A stretch of 64,000 nucleotides of DNA from an uncultured Ruminococcus sp. (GTDB lineage Bacteria; Bacillota; Clostridia; Oscillospirales; Ruminococcaceae): assembly GCF_947301925.1 (NCBI RefSeq), contig NZ_CAMYUE010000001.1, positions 496,001-560,000 of the forward strand, given 5' to 3'. Made by a program: the position numbers and the translations under genes. This document shows, one piece after another, positions 35,667 through 44,443 of the stretch (positions are counted from its first letter, which is position 1; every line of letters starts with the position of its first letter). The notes beneath the pieces are model-generated. The model saw only the letters and a list, made by a program, of their open reading frames with translations. It made no database searches and was not told the DNA's origin.

Positions 35667-35830
35667 ATTTTATAAGCAGATCAGGATTCGTCTCAGTAAA
35701 AGTCACGTTATATGATAGCGATTTTGTCAATTGCTTTTTTGATATGTCATTAAAATGATATTTTTCACATAAAACAAGTATATTTCTCTTACTTAATCTG
35801 CTAAACTGTATTTACAGGAGGCGATCTATC

Positions 35831-36784
35831 ATGAAAAAGATAAACGGTTTCAATAAGGGCATTAATCTCGGCGGCTGGCTCTCACAGTGCAGCTACGAGA
35901 AGGAACACCTTGACACCTTCGTAAGTGAAAATGATTTCAAAATTATAGCGTCCTGGGGTGCGGATCATGTCCGCGTGCCCTTCGACTACAATATCATACA
36001 GAACAGCGACGGCAGCATCATTGAGGAGGGCTTCGCCTACCTCGACAAGGCTGTTGATTGCGCAAAGAAGTACGGACTGAATATAATCCTCGATCTCCAC
36101 AAGACCGCAGGCTTCTCCTTCGATTACTACGGCGAGAGCGAGAGCGGCTTCTTCGACAGCGAGGATTATCAGGAGAAATTCTACCGCCTCTGGGAGGAAG
36201 TGGCAAAGCGCTATGGTTATCTGGCTCCCAATGCTGCATTCGAGCTCCTCAACGAGGTCACGGACGCCGAGTTTATCGACAGGTGGAACAGGATCGCCAG
36301 GGAGTGCATAAGCAGGATAAGAAAGATCGCTCCAGATATACTGATACTTGTGGGCAGCTATCACAATAACAGCGCAGATACCGTTCAGTATCTGGACGAG
36401 CCCTTCGACAGCAACGTCATTTACAATATGCACTGCTACGAGCCCCTGAAGTTCACCCATCAGGGCGCTTACTGGACTACCGCCATAGACCCCAAGGAGC
36501 GTATCCCCTTCGAGAACAGCATCACCTCTGCCGAGTATTTCGAGGACCTTTTCTCCACAGCCATCGCCAAGGCAGAAAAGTCGGGAAGCGGCCTCTACTG
36601 CGGAGAATACGGCTGTATCGACGTTGTCAGCCCCGAGGATACCGTAAAATGGTTCAGGACCATCAATTCCGTATTCAGAAAGCACGGCATAGGCAGAGCC
36701 GCCTGGAACTACAAGGCCATGGACTTCGGCCTTTCAGATCCACGTCTTGACGGTGTCCGCAGCCAGCTTATAGAATTACTGTAA
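35831..36784 (+). CDS. Glycoside hydrolase family 5 enzyme, no signal peptide
   Basis: 317 residues of a GH5 (beta/alpha)8 barrel. The start GINLGGWLSQ and HVRVPFDYN are family segments, the acid/base Glu is in FELLNEVTD, and the nucleophile Glu in YCGEYGC. No signal peptide, dockerin or carbohydrate module is present, so it is probably intracellular and acts on imported oligosaccharides such as cello- or manno-oligomers; the exact substrate is not readable. AGGAGG lies 9 bases before the ATG, and a terminator follows. The 160 bases upstream hold no clear sigma-A promoter. Confidence 0.88.
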   Translation: MKKINGFNKGINLGGWLSQCSYEKEHLDTFVSENDFKIIASWGADHVRVPFDYNIIQNSDGSIIEEGFAYLDKAVDCAKKYGLNIILDLHKTAGFSFDYYGESESGFFDSEDYQEKFYRLWEEVAKRYGYLAPNAAFELLNEVTDAEFIDRWNRIARECISRIRKIAPDILILVGSYHNNSADTVQYLDEPFDSNVIYNMHCYEPLKFTHQGAYWTTAIDPKERIPFENSITSAEYFEDLFSTAIAKAEKSGSGLYCGEYGCIDVVSPEDTVKWFRTINSVFRKHGIGRAAWNYKAMDFGLSDPRLDGVRSQLIELL

Positions 36785-36789
36785 AAGTT

Positions 36790-36822
36790 ATCCCCTTTGC
36801 TTTTCGCAAAGGGGATTTTTTT
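36790..36822 (+). terminator. Terminator of the GH5 gene
   Basis: An 11-bp perfect stem ATCCCCTTTGC/GCAAAGGGGAT with a 5-base loop, followed by seven Ts. It lies next to the convergent anti-sigma-like gene. Confidence 0.9.
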
Positions 36823-38770
36823 ATCCTGCTGTTATTTCATAAGGCTTCGGCTCATATCCTGTTGGATCAAAAGACTTGTATTCTATGGGCTTATCGATCT
36901 CTATGCTTGTTAACTTCATAGTCTGAGTATCTCCTGTTTCATTGTTGGTCTGGGTACTCTTAACGATTATGCCCGTCCTCATGTCAATGAACATATCTTT
37001 AGTGTATCTGCTGTTGCTCTGATACACCTCTACACATTCCCTGCCTAATATCTCCGTTGTACCCTCTATAGACCAGGTGTCAAAATCAAACAATCCGTCC
37101 GCATCAGGATGCAGGCACTCATTACTACAGCCTGTAAGGATACAGTTGGTAAAATCTCTTGCCAGGATGATCTCACCGTCGGGAGTATAATACTCTATAC
37201 ACCTGTCATTATCGGGCACATATTCCGTCTCATAATTCTGTATATAGTCATTGTACTCAGTGTAGAACCCTGTCTTATGGTCGACCGTGATCCACTGTGT
37301 ATCATTTATATACCATGTTATATGGTCGATGCCCGATTCCGAGTTCATTTCATACTCATTGTACATATATTTGCTGCGGTTATCAGCTATACTGCGCTCG
37401 GTGACCTCATAGCTGCTACCGTTTTCCTCAACTGTCTCGTCGTAGCTTGCATCTGCCGTGTCATAATAACGGAAGCCGTTGTACAGCATATGATATATAT
37501 AACTCTTGTTTTCAAGAGAGTTGAGTTCCTCGGTGTTCTGTGAATCCATTATTTTCTTTATGTATTTTTCTCTGTCGATCTTTTTGAAGGTATATGTGCC
37601 GTTCTGCCATGCGTTTTCCAACTCATTCACAAGCTCCTTCGCCTCTTCATAGTTTGCGCATATCCTGCGTTCATGGAGCTGGAGCTCGGCAAATTCTTCC
37701 TCATTATGAGGTTCTTCCACAGGCACCGTAGTAGGCTCGGGCACGGTGTTGACCGCCGGATCGCCGTTTACGTCAAATGCCGCTATCCGCCACTCCCCTT
37801 CCTTGAGTATCATCTGTATCTCCGCCGTGACCTTTCCGCCGTCAGCTCTTTCATATACTCTTGTGCAGGTGACAAGACCTTCAAGGTCCTCGTATCCGCC
37901 GTCCTCAGATAAGTACATCATATCTCTTTCAAGAAGCTTACCGCCCTCTTTGAAATCGGAGGAGATGAGCTTATAACCGCTGAAGTTGTAAAGCTGCTCA
38001 AATCCTGCCGCATAAGACGCATTAGGCTCGCAAAGACTGAGAGCATATGTCTTTCCGTTGTATAGGATAAAGCTTCTTATATACTTGTTGGCCAGACTGT
38101 CGTCCTTGAAGTCGTGACCCACCTCATAATCGCTGAGGTCTCCGCCGAGATATGTGTGATACAGCTCATCAGAGAAGGTCTCTTTCAGCTTTGCGTCTAT
38201 CTCCTCGAAGGTGTCAAGCTCCGGATCAGTCACTGCGTAATAGTATTTAGTGAGATTGAGCACCTGATCCACCTCGGCCGCATATGCGTCAATATTGAAC
38301 CAGATACTATCGGAGAGATCCTCACCGACAGGGTACTGTGCTCTCATAATCTGCTCAAGGCTGCTGACAAGAGTCTTTACCGCAACGCTTTTATCATTGT
38401 CCTTCTCGTTCACAGCTGTGGGAACGGTGGACTGCTCCTCAACAACGCTGCTGTGCGTCATATGCTGCACCTTCTGAGACCTCGAAAGCAGTATTCCGCC
38501 GAAAGCTCCTCCCAGAAGCACAACTGCCGCAGCTGCTCCGCAGACAAAGCGTATCCAGTTGGGACGGTGATACCTCTCAACGCCCTCTGCTTCCTTTATG
38601 AAGCCGTCGTCGGAATTATTGTCATATTCTTCCTTCAGCTTATCATATTTTCTTTTTGTAGCTTCAAATATCCTTTCTTTTTCCCTGTTGCCAGCCGCCT
38701 TGTATTTATCGGCGACTCTCTCTATATCGCTGTCCTTGTCACTGAACAGATGATCAAGATATTCTTTCAT
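36821..38770 (-). CDS. Putative membrane anti-sigma factor with large extracellular domain
   Basis: 649 residues. About 70 cytoplasmic, charged residues come first, then one membrane helix (about 74-97, WIRFVCGAAAAVVLLGG), then a large exported part of about 550 residues. This is the topology of single-pass anti-sigma factors or sigma-coupled sensors. The exported part is rich in Glu, Asp and Tyr and shows no recognised module. It starts 11 bases after the sigma factor stop, so the pair is co-transcribed. The anti-sigma role is inferred from context and topology; no zinc HxxxCxxC motif is seen. Confidence 0.6.
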   Translation of the reverse strand: MKEYLDHLFSDKDSDIERVADKYKAAGNREKERIFEATKRKYDKLKEEYDNNSDDGFIKEAEGVERYHRPNWIRFVCGAAAAVVLLGGAFGGILLSRSQKVQHMTHSSVVEEQSTVPTAVNEKDNDKSVAVKTLVSSLEQIMRAQYPVGEDLSDSIWFNIDAYAAEVDQVLNLTKYYYAVTDPELDTFEEIDAKLKETFSDELYHTYLGGDLSDYEVGHDFKDDSLANKYIRSFILYNGKTYALSLCEPNASYAAGFEQLYNFSGYKLISSDFKEGGKLLERDMMYLSEDGGYEDLEGLVTCTRVYERADGGKVTAEIQMILKEGEWRIAAFDVNGDPAVNTVPEPTTVPVEEPHNEEEFAELQLHERRICANYEEAKELVNELENAWQNGTYTFKKIDREKYIKKIMDSQNTEELNSLENKSYIYHMLYNGFRYYDTADASYDETVEENGSSYEVTERSIADNRSKYMYNEYEMNSESGIDHITWYINDTQWITVDHKTGFYTEYNDYIQNYETEYVPDNDRCIEYYTPDGEIILARDFTNCILTGCSNECLHPDADGLFDFDTWSIEGTTEILGRECVEVYQSNSRYTKDMFIDMRTGIIVKSTQTNNETGDTQTMKLTSIEIDKPIEYKSFDPTGYEPKPYEITAG

Positions 38771-38781
38771 AGCCTATCCTC

Positions 38782-39339
38782 CTATCTTGTGAAGCCTGCC
38801 GCAAGCAGTACGTCCTTCAGTCTCTTTACGGCCCTGCTGCACCTTGTCCTTACGTTTTCGGCAGTAAGCTCAACAATCTCGGCGATCTCCTTTGAAGTCC
38901 TGCCGAAGTAATACTTCTGTATGATTATTGTCGAATCGGGCTCTCCCAGCTCCTCTACCTTTTCATACAAAAGCTGCCGCAGTTCGGACTCTTCTGTCGA
39001 ACGCACTATATTCTCACCTGACTCTATCTCACCTGCTTCATCTATGCTGACGTTTCCGCTGTGCCTTACGACCTTTCTGTATGTATCAACAGCCTTGCGC
39101 CTCGCCACCGAAGCTGTGAAGGCTTTCAGGTCGCCCTGAATGGTCTCCTGCCTGTCGAAGAAAAGGAAGCACTGCACAAAAACGTCGCTGACGCACTCGT
39201 CCACATCGTTAACCGACGCGGCACCCTTGAGCTTTGCGAAAACAATTGTATAGACGTAGTTGAAGTATTTATCATAAAATTCCCGCTGTCCCCTTTCGGG
39301 TTCAGCTTTTAGAAGATGCTGCAATTCATTGTCAGTCAT
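38782..39339 (-). CDS. ECF-type RNA polymerase sigma factor
   Basis: 185 residues from the ATG at 39339 (GGAG 8 bases upstream; an ATG two codons earlier has the site too close). The sigma-2 region includes DVDECVSDVFVQCFLFF, and the sigma-4 helix-turn-helix is TSKEIAEIVELTAENVRTR. The size and domain pair match the extracytoplasmic-function sigma-70 group. It probably answers an outside signal read by the following membrane protein. Target promoters are unknown. Confidence 0.88.
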   Translation of the reverse strand: MTDNELQHLLKAEPERGQREFYDKYFNYVYTIVFAKLKGAASVNDVDECVSDVFVQCFLFFDRQETIQGDLKAFTASVARRKAVDTYRKVVRHSGNVSIDEAGEIESGENIVRSTEESELRQLLYEKVEELGEPDSTIIIQKYYFGRTSKEIAEIVELTAENVRTRCSRAVKRLKDVLLAAGFTR

Positions 39340-39353
39340 TTTCATCTCTCCTG

Positions 39354-39367
39354 ATCATGCGCATGAT
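39354..39367. repeat. Perfect palindrome ahead of the ECF sigma gene
   Basis: ATCATGCGCATGAT is a perfect 14-bp inverted repeat, about 15 bases before the start codon. It could be an operator or could fold near the ribosome site. Confidence 0.4.
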
Positions 39368-39475
39368 TTCTGCCCCCTTCATATATACTAATCGCGGTCA
39401 TTTCCTTATATGATACACGGGCATATTTATTTTTTTATTTTAACATTTGCTCTGTAAAAAAGTTCATTCAGGTAC

Positions 39476-39504
39476 TTTACAATTCATCGCAAATGTGGTA
39501 TTAT
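39476..39504 (+). promoter_or_regulatory. Promoter for plsY
   Basis: TTTACA, 17 bases, TATTAT, with TGTGG before the -10 box. It is divergent from the ECF sigma gene. Confidence 0.7.
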
Positions 39505-39571
39505 AATGTATATAAGGTCGATTTCGCACAAATTTCAATTAAGGACCTTTTAAATCTCAGGGGGGTTTTAT

Positions 39572-40207
39572 ATGCAGATCGTAGTCTGCGCTCTTATTGG
39601 TTATTTTTTTGGCAATATCAACCCTGCCTTTATTATCGGAAAGTTCAAAGGCTTTGATATCCGCAAGCGCGGCTCGGGGAACGCAGGCGCTTCAAACACG
39701 GTCATCACTGTCGGCAAGAAAGCAGGACTTGCAGTTGCCCTTTTCGATATCTTCAAGGCTGTTGCAGCATCTCTTATTGCTGCTTATTTTTTCCCGCAGA
39801 TCAAATTCGCAAAGATACTGTCGGGCTCTTGCTGTATACTGGGTCATATCTTCCCGCTTCTGATGAAGTTCCACGGCGGAAAGGGCCTCGCTTCACTGGG
39901 AGGCACCATTCTTGCCTTCAATCCCTGCGTATTCATACTTATGCTGGGCTTTGAGATAATCCTCGGCTTCTCAATGGATTATGTATGTATAGTACCCGTT
40001 ACGGGTTCCGTGATATTCACTATGATATACGCACTTCTGACAGGCGACCCCATAGGCACGGCAATACTCTCGGCAGTCTCACTGATCATTCTTTTCAAGC
40101 ATATCGAAAACTTCAAACGTATCCAGAACGGAACGGAAGCTCACATAAGCTTTCTATGGAAAAAGGATCAGGAGATCGCAAGGATAAGAAAGAACGGAAA
40201 CACTTAA
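39572..40207 (+). CDS. plsY: Glycerol-3-phosphate acyltransferase (acyl-phosphate type)
   Basis: 211 residues with about five membrane segments. Family motifs are GSGNAGASN (motif 1), FHGGKGLASLGG (motif 2) and KHIENFKRI (motif 3). It transfers an acyl group from acyl-phosphate to glycerol-3-phosphate, starting phospholipid synthesis. The gene has its own promoter and is followed at once by a terminator. Confidence 0.95.
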   Translation: MQIVVCALIGYFFGNINPAFIIGKFKGFDIRKRGSGNAGASNTVITVGKKAGLAVALFDIFKAVAASLIAAYFFPQIKFAKILSGSCCILGHIFPLLMKFHGGKGLASLGGTILAFNPCVFILMLGFEIILGFSMDYVCIVPVTGSVIFTMIYALLTGDPIGTAILSAVSLIILFKHIENFKRIQNGTEAHISFLWKKDQEIARIRKNGNT

Positions 40208-40232
40208 AAAAGTCCCTTCGGGGGCTTTTTTT
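40206..40232 (+). terminator. Terminator after plsY
   Basis: An AAAAAGTCCC arm and a GGGGCTTTTT arm around a TTCG loop (one G-U pair), with a T-run. It overlaps the stop codon end. Confidence 0.8.
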
Positions 40233-40290
40233 AACCATATGCGCAAGGCCGCTGCGCACGGATAATCTGCGGCAGATAGGAGTCTTTTTT

Positions 40291-41649
40291 ATGCGGAGCA
40301 AATCCTCGGATATGTGCGAGGGACCTCTGATAAGCAGAATAATCCTTTACACTATCCCCATAATCCTTACGGGTGTACTTCAGCTGCTTTTCAATGCAGC
40401 CGATCTGGTGGTGGTGGGACGCTGCTGCGGAAGCAATTCCGTGGGTGCCGTCGGCGCTACAGGCGCTATCATAAACCTTATGGTTAATATGTTCATAGGG
40501 CTTTCGGTAGGCGCAGGCGTTACCGTTGCTCACGGTCTGGGCTCGGGCAGGAGCGAGGACGTACACAGAACGGTGCATACCGCCATACCAACTGCGGTGA
40601 TAAGCGGTCTTGTGCTGACCGTCATTGGCGTGTGCTTCTCCGAGACCTTCCTGCGTATGATGAACACCCCCCCAGAGCAGCTTCATCTTGCTGCTTGCTA
40701 TATGAGGATATACTTCTGCGGAACTGTGGCAAGTATGCTGTATAACTTCGGCTCGGCCATACTCCGTGCCGCAGGCGATACCCAGAGTCCCCTTTATTAC
40801 CTTATGGCGGCAGGCGTTGTAAATGTACTGCTGAACCTGCTTTTCGTTATCGTGTTCAGAATGGACGTATCGGGAGTCGCTCTTGCTACCACTATATCGC
40901 AGATACTCTCCGCAGGTCTCATAATCCGCGCACTGATGAAGCGTGAGGACGCTTGCAGACTGGAGCTGAAAAAGCTCCACATCTACGGCAGGCAGCTTAA
41001 AAGGATATTGCAGATAGGCTTCCCCGCAGGAGTGCAGGGCTCGCTGTTCTCGGCTTCAAACGTAATAATACAGTCCTCCATAAACTCCTTCGGCCCCATT
41101 GTGAACTCGGGAAATGCCGCTGCCCAGAATATCGAGGGCTTTGTGTATATGTCCATGAACTCCTACAGCCAGACTGCCCTGAACTTCACGGGGCAGAACT
41201 TCGGCGCAGGAAAGTTCGATCGTATCCGCAGGATAATGTGGATATGTCTTATCGCCGTATTCTGCACAGGCGCTACCCTCGGTCTTACAGCCCTGTTCTT
41301 CGGCAGGCCCTTGCTGGGAATATACATCACCGACTCCGAGGAGTCCATAAAGTACGGCCTTGTCAGAATGACCTATATCATGATCCCATATTTCCTTTGC
41401 GGACTTATGGACGTTACAACCGGCCTGATAAGAGGTCTTGGCAGATCGGCTCTTCCGATGTTCATAACCGTGGCGGGAGTTGTGGGTATCCGTCTGGGCT
41501 GGATATACGCAGTATTCAGGATACCGCTGTATCACTCCATAAAGAGCCTGTACCTGTCCTATGCCATATCTTGGTCCATTACCTTCCTGACAGAGCTCAT
41601 AGTCTTTATCGTACTGCTGCGGCGTATGAAAAAACGCTCTGAAAAATAG
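40291..41649 (+). CDS. MATE-family efflux transporter
   Basis: 452 residues with about 12 membrane segments. The start GPLISRIILYTIPIILTG and the QLLFNAADLVVVG segment match the NorM/DinF-type MATE family, which exports cationic drugs or metabolites using Na or proton gradients. The ATG at 40291 has AGGAG 8 bases upstream. No own promoter was found, so expression may come from plsY read-through. The substrate is not readable. Confidence 0.88.
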   Translation: MRSKSSDMCEGPLISRIILYTIPIILTGVLQLLFNAADLVVVGRCCGSNSVGAVGATGAIINLMVNMFIGLSVGAGVTVAHGLGSGRSEDVHRTVHTAIPTAVISGLVLTVIGVCFSETFLRMMNTPPEQLHLAACYMRIYFCGTVASMLYNFGSAILRAAGDTQSPLYYLMAAGVVNVLLNLLFVIVFRMDVSGVALATTISQILSAGLIIRALMKREDACRLELKKLHIYGRQLKRILQIGFPAGVQGSLFSASNVIIQSSINSFGPIVNSGNAAAQNIEGFVYMSMNSYSQTALNFTGQNFGAGKFDRIRRIMWICLIAVFCTGATLGLTALFFGRPLLGIYITDSEESIKYGLVRMTYIMIPYFLCGLMDVTTGLIRGLGRSALPMFITVAGVVGIRLGWIYAVFRIPLYHSIKSLYLSYAISWSITFLTELIVFIVLLRRMKKRSEK

Positions 41650-41652
41650 CTA

Positions 41653-41685
41653 AAGCCTGAGAACGCAGTGTTCTCAGGCTTTTTC
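41653..41685. terminator. Bidirectional terminator after the MATE gene
   Basis: A 12-bp perfect stem AAGCCTGAGAAC/GTTCTCAGGCTT with a 5-base loop, then TTTTC. It separates convergent genes. Confidence 0.9.
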
Positions 41686-41686
41686 T

Positions 41687-42304
41687 TTACGCTGATACAG
41701 TTGCGCAGGACGTAAAAGCAGCCTCCTCACGACGTATAAAGTACCCCTGCTCAACACTGCATACAGGACACTCCCGCGGCGGCTCACTACCCTTATGGAT
41801 GTGACCGCAGTTAAGGCATATCCAGTACTGTCCGGGATCGTCGCTGCGGAAAAGAGTTCCCTCACGGCACAGCTTTCCGTAGTACGCAAAACGCGCTCTG
41901 TGGCTGTTTTCGATCTCGGCGATCATACCGAACTCTGAGGCTGCTTCCGTAAAGCCCTCGTCGGCAGCTATCCTTGCAAAATCAGGATATATCACCGAAA
42001 ACTCCTTGTATTCCTCTGCCTCTGAGGAGTCGAGGAGCTTCTGTATCTCTTCCGACACAGCTGCGGGAAAGCCTGCGGAGATATCGACGTCCTGTCCGTC
42101 TCCCTGTTTGAGCAGCTTCCAGAACACCATGGCATGACGCTCCTCCTGCTCGGCCGTAAAGCGGAACATTCTCTCAAGTCCCACCAGCTTTTTCTGCTGA
42201 GCCGTCAGGGCAGCCTGATAATAGCGCTGACGCGCCTGACATTCTCCCGCAAAAGCCCTCATAAGGTTCTTTCGCGTCTGACTTTCATTGAAATCCATCT
42301 GCAT
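41687..42304 (-). CDS. Rubrerythrin
   Basis: 205 residues. A four-helix ferritin-like domain carries the diiron ligands in AGECQARQRY, EQEERHAM and EIENSHRA. A C-terminal rubredoxin-like domain binds iron through ICLNCG and CPVC. It reduces hydrogen peroxide at the expense of reduced rubredoxin and protects anaerobes. AGGAGG lies 8 bases before the ATG. It follows the zinc-ribbon gene by 44 bases in one unit. Confidence 0.92.
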   Translation of the reverse strand: MQMDFNESQTRKNLMRAFAGECQARQRYYQAALTAQQKKLVGLERMFRFTAEQEERHAMVFWKLLKQGDGQDVDISAGFPAAVSEEIQKLLDSSEAEEYKEFSVIYPDFARIAADEGFTEAASEFGMIAEIENSHRARFAYYGKLCREGTLFRSDDPGQYWICLNCGHIHKGSEPPRECPVCSVEQGYFIRREEAAFTSCATVSA

Positions 42305-42348
42305 GATATTACCTCCTTTTGGAAGTAGTATGCGCAGATATCTCCTTT

Positions 42349-42570
42349 TTATTCACCGGGCATGGTATAACGGTACTTCATTATATTCTCTGGGTTTTTC
42401 AGTCTGATATTCTGGATATGTCCGCATCTCGGGCAGGCGTCGCATATCACCTGACTTCTCTTGGGCTTCAGCTTCATCTCTTCGCCGTCGGGATAAAACT
42501 GTACCGCATAGGGACTTACAAGAGTTCCTGATACAACTTTTGCTGCGCAGAATTCACATACGTTATCCAT
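42349..42570 (-). CDS. Small zinc-ribbon protein
   Basis: 73 residues with two CxxC pairs: CEFC near residue 5 and CPRC near residue 46 (a third Cys at 43). The middle is basic (KLKPKRSQ). It probably binds zinc or iron and perhaps nucleic acid; no family is firmly recognised. It is first in a unit with rubrerythrin, so an oxidative-stress or metal-handling link is likely by context. The ribosome site GGGGGG is 8-9 bases upstream. Confidence 0.65.
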   Translation of the reverse strand: MDNVCEFCAAKVVSGTLVSPYAVQFYPDGEEMKLKPKRSQVICDACPRCGHIQNIRLKNPENIMKYRYTMPGE

Positions 42571-42602
42571 TGAGAATTCCCCCCTGATTTATGATATATT
42601 CA

Positions 42603-42631
42603 ATTATAGCACTTCATTGCCCCTATGTCAA
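42603..42631 (-). promoter_or_regulatory. Promoter for the zinc-ribbon/rubrerythrin unit
   Basis: Consensus TTGACA and TATAAT, 17 bases apart, with TGC before the -10 box. It lies just downstream of the hydrogenase terminator. Confidence 0.85.
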
Positions 42632-42636
42632 TAAAT

Positions 42637-42662
42637 AAGGGCGGACAAATTTGTCCGCCCTT
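42637..42662. terminator. Terminator after the hydrogenase operon
   Basis: A 13-bp perfect palindrome AAGGGCGGACAAA/TTTGTCCGCCCTT, starting 18 bases after the hydrogenase stop, with a T-rich tail. Confidence 0.8.
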
Positions 42663-42680
42663 GATGAATTCAGCTATTGT

Positions 42681-44429
42681 TTATATTTCGTTAACTTTTC
42701 TCTTGATATAAGAGGTGTGGAGAACCTCGTGAGCCTTGTGGCTGCCGGGCTTCTCAAAGAACTCCTCGTAAACCTTCTTGATAGCAGGGTTTTCGTGAGA
42801 CTGTCTGAGAGGCATTGACTTGTCGAGGTTATAGAGGACCTTAGCTCTCTCTTCTCTGATGTCAACGAAGTTTCTTACGCCCATGGGAACCTGAGGCTGA
42901 CCGCCGCCGTTTACACAGCCGCCGGGACAAGCCATGATCTCGATGAACTGAGCGTCGCACTTGCCTGCTCTGATATCGTCAAGAACCTTTCTTGCGTTAG
43001 CAAGACCGCTGGTTACGATAACCTTGACATCGTTGCCTGCAACGTTGTATGTAGCTTCCTTGATAGCCTTTGTACCACGAACCTCGGGGAGATCTGTTAC
43101 ATTCTCGCCCGTAAGTGTGTATACAGCTGTTCTGAGAGCAGCTTCCATAACACCGCCTGTAGCACCGAAGATAACACCTGCACCTGTTGAGATTCCAAGC
43201 GGATCATCGAACTTCTCATCGGGAAGTGAATTGAACAGTATACCTGCACGCTCGATCATTCTGCCAAGCTCGCGTGTTGTAAGAGCGTAATCAACATCGG
43301 GCACGCCAGCAGCGCTCTGATCGGGTCTGCCGATCTCGAACTTCTTAGCTGTACAAGGCATGATCGATACCATAACGATGTTCTTGGGATCAATGCCCAT
43401 CTTCTGAGCCCAGTATGTCTTGGCTGTAGCGCCGAACATCTGCTGAGGCGACTTGCAGGTAGAAATATGATCGAGAAGATCGGGATAGTAATGCTCGCAG
43501 AACTTGACCCATCCGGGTGAGCATGATGTGATGAGAGGAAGTGTTCCGCCGTTTGTGAAACGATCCAGGAACTCGTTAGCCTCTTCCATGATGGTAAGGT
43601 CAGCAGCAAAGTCTGTATCGAATACCTTGTCGAAGCCCAGTCTGCGGAGAGCAGCTGCCATCTTTCCTTCAGCGTTTGTACCGATAGGATTGCCGAAGCA
43701 CTCGCCGAGGCCTGCACGAACAGCAGGAGCTGTCTGTACGAGAACAGTCTTCTCGGGATCAGCGATAGCTGCCATAACTTCCTTGGTGTAATCCTTCTCT
43801 GAGAGTGCGCCGACAGGACAAACAGCGATACACTGGCCGCAGGATACGCAGCTTGTCTCGCCGAGACCCATGTCAAATGCAGAGCCGATGTATGTCTTGA
43901 AACCACGCTCGTTGGCACCGATAACGCCGATGCCCTGTGTCTTTGCGCAAACTGCTACGCAGCGGCGGCAAAGGATACACTTGTTGTTGTCACGGTACAT
44001 ATGAGGAGCAGAATTGTCAACCTCGTACTCGTTCTTTACGCCGTCGTAAACTGTAGCGTCCTCAACGCCGTAGTCCTTGGCCAGCTTCTGGAGCTCACAG
44101 TTGCCGCTTCTTACGCAGGAGAGGCACTTTCTGTCATGAGTTGAAAGAATGAGCTCGAGAGTTCTCTTTCTTGACTCGATTACCTTGGGTGAGCTTGTGA
44201 GGATCTCCATATTGTTGGAACAGGGATATACGCAGCCTGCTACCAGACGGAAGCCTCTGCCCTCGTTTACCTCTGTAACGCAGATACGGCAGGCGCCGAT
44301 CTCGTTGATCTCCTTCATATAGCAAAGTGTAGGAATTTCAAAACCTGCCATGTGAGCAGCTTCAAGAACAGTAGTGCCCTTGGGAACTTCTAATTCTACA
44401 CCGTTGATTTTAACAGTTATATTTTCCAT
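42681..44429 (-). CDS. hydA: [FeFe] hydrogenase catalytic subunit of the bifurcating type
   Basis: 582 residues. An N-terminal [2Fe-2S] ferredoxin domain with ACRICV, then a His/Cys cluster region and two [4Fe-4S] motifs (CILCRRC and CVSCGQC), then the H-cluster domain with L1 TSCSPGW, L2 MPCTAKKFE and L3 ACPGGCVNGGGQP. It forms or uses H2. The TSCSPGW variant and the neighbours fit the NADH/ferredoxin-bifurcating A3 type. It lies 14 bases after hydB. It lets the cell reoxidise NADH and ferredoxin together during fermentation. Confidence 0.95.
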   Translation of the reverse strand: MENITVKINGVELEVPKGTTVLEAAHMAGFEIPTLCYMKEINEIGACRICVTEVNEGRGFRLVAGCVYPCSNNMEILTSSPKVIESRKRTLELILSTHDRKCLSCVRSGNCELQKLAKDYGVEDATVYDGVKNEYEVDNSAPHMYRDNNKCILCRRCVAVCAKTQGIGVIGANERGFKTYIGSAFDMGLGETSCVSCGQCIAVCPVGALSEKDYTKEVMAAIADPEKTVLVQTAPAVRAGLGECFGNPIGTNAEGKMAAALRRLGFDKVFDTDFAADLTIMEEANEFLDRFTNGGTLPLITSCSPGWVKFCEHYYPDLLDHISTCKSPQQMFGATAKTYWAQKMGIDPKNIVMVSIMPCTAKKFEIGRPDQSAAGVPDVDYALTTRELGRMIERAGILFNSLPDEKFDDPLGISTGAGVIFGATGGVMEAALRTAVYTLTGENVTDLPEVRGTKAIKEATYNVAGNDVKVIVTSGLANARKVLDDIRAGKCDAQFIEIMACPGGCVNGGGQPQVPMGVRNFVDIREERAKVLYNLDKSMPLRQSHENPAIKKVYEEFFEKPGSHKAHEVLHTSYIKRKVNEI

Positions 44430-44443
44430 TACTCTTCCTCCGC

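Noticed and set aside
35700..35830. A sigma-A promoter for the GH5 gene
   Set aside because: Several weak box pairs exist but none with both good hexamers and a 16-18 base spacer.
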